DNA of 5,209 bases from DASYAN01 sp036501345 (lineage in GTDB: Bacteria > Chloroflexota > Ktedonobacteria > Ktedonobacterales > Ktedonobacteraceae): NCBI GenBank assembly GCA_036501345.1, contig DASYAN010000148.1, forward strand, positions 1-5,209, given 5' to 3'. The notes beneath the pieces were generated by a model. It did not search any database, was not told the DNA's origin, and worked only from the letters and a program-made list of their open reading frames with translations. Made by a program: the position numbers and the translations under genes. Shown here piece by piece: positions 5,205 through 5,209 of this stretch. How positions within the stretch are numbered: the first letter of the stretch is position 1; each line of letters begins with the position of its first letter.

Positions 5205-5209
5205 TTGTA

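Overview
The window holds six protein-coding genes in two convergent blocks. Three genes read rightward from the left edge: an unrecognised Pro/Glu-rich protein that enters from outside the window, a small cysteine-containing protein of unknown function, and a membrane-anchored family 3 glycoside hydrolase. Three genes read leftward from the right edge: grpE, dnaJ and an hspR-type MerR regulator. The blocks meet tail to tail, with the last 77 bases of the hydrolase gene also encoding the end of the regulator. I see no rRNA, tRNA, CRISPR array or insertion sequence, and no gene-free stretch longer than about 70 bases.

The organism is a bacterium with roughly balanced base composition. A chaperone operon ending in an HspR-type repressor is known from Actinobacteria and also occurs in Chloroflexota. 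The hydrolase is tethered by one N-terminal membrane segment behind a Gln-rich cytoplasmic tail, which suits a monoderm envelope. My best guess is a Chloroflexota member, perhaps Ktedonobacteria. This is inference from protein style and gene content; no marker gene here settles it.

Leftward block: GrpE is the nucleotide exchange factor and DnaJ the J-domain co-chaperone of DnaK. HspR-type proteins repress such operons and in Streptomyces use DnaK as co-repressor, so the set forms a feedback loop. The genes are tightly spaced (30 and 12 bases), and the hspR ribosome binding site overlaps the dnaJ stop codon. dnaK is not in the window. The most distinctive point is DnaJ: its zinc region has two Cys-rich motifs instead of four, and they look like motifs 1 and 4 of a normal DnaJ, so one of the two zinc centres seems to be absent.

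Rightward block: the first two genes share a reading frame, separated only by one TAG and 57 open bases that carry an 11-base palindrome close to the second start. The third gene is a GH3 enzyme related to beta-N-acetylhexosaminidase/NagZ. It keeps the nucleophile Asp and the Asp-His pair but departs from consensus at several other motif positions. A perfect 10-bp inverted repeat lies in its last codons, inside the overlap with hspR.

I found no clear new defence or mobile system. The points most worth following are the half-zinc DnaJ, the Cys/His protein of unknown function, the convergent overlap with its embedded hairpin, and the repeat-bearing acidic/basic protein at the left edge.
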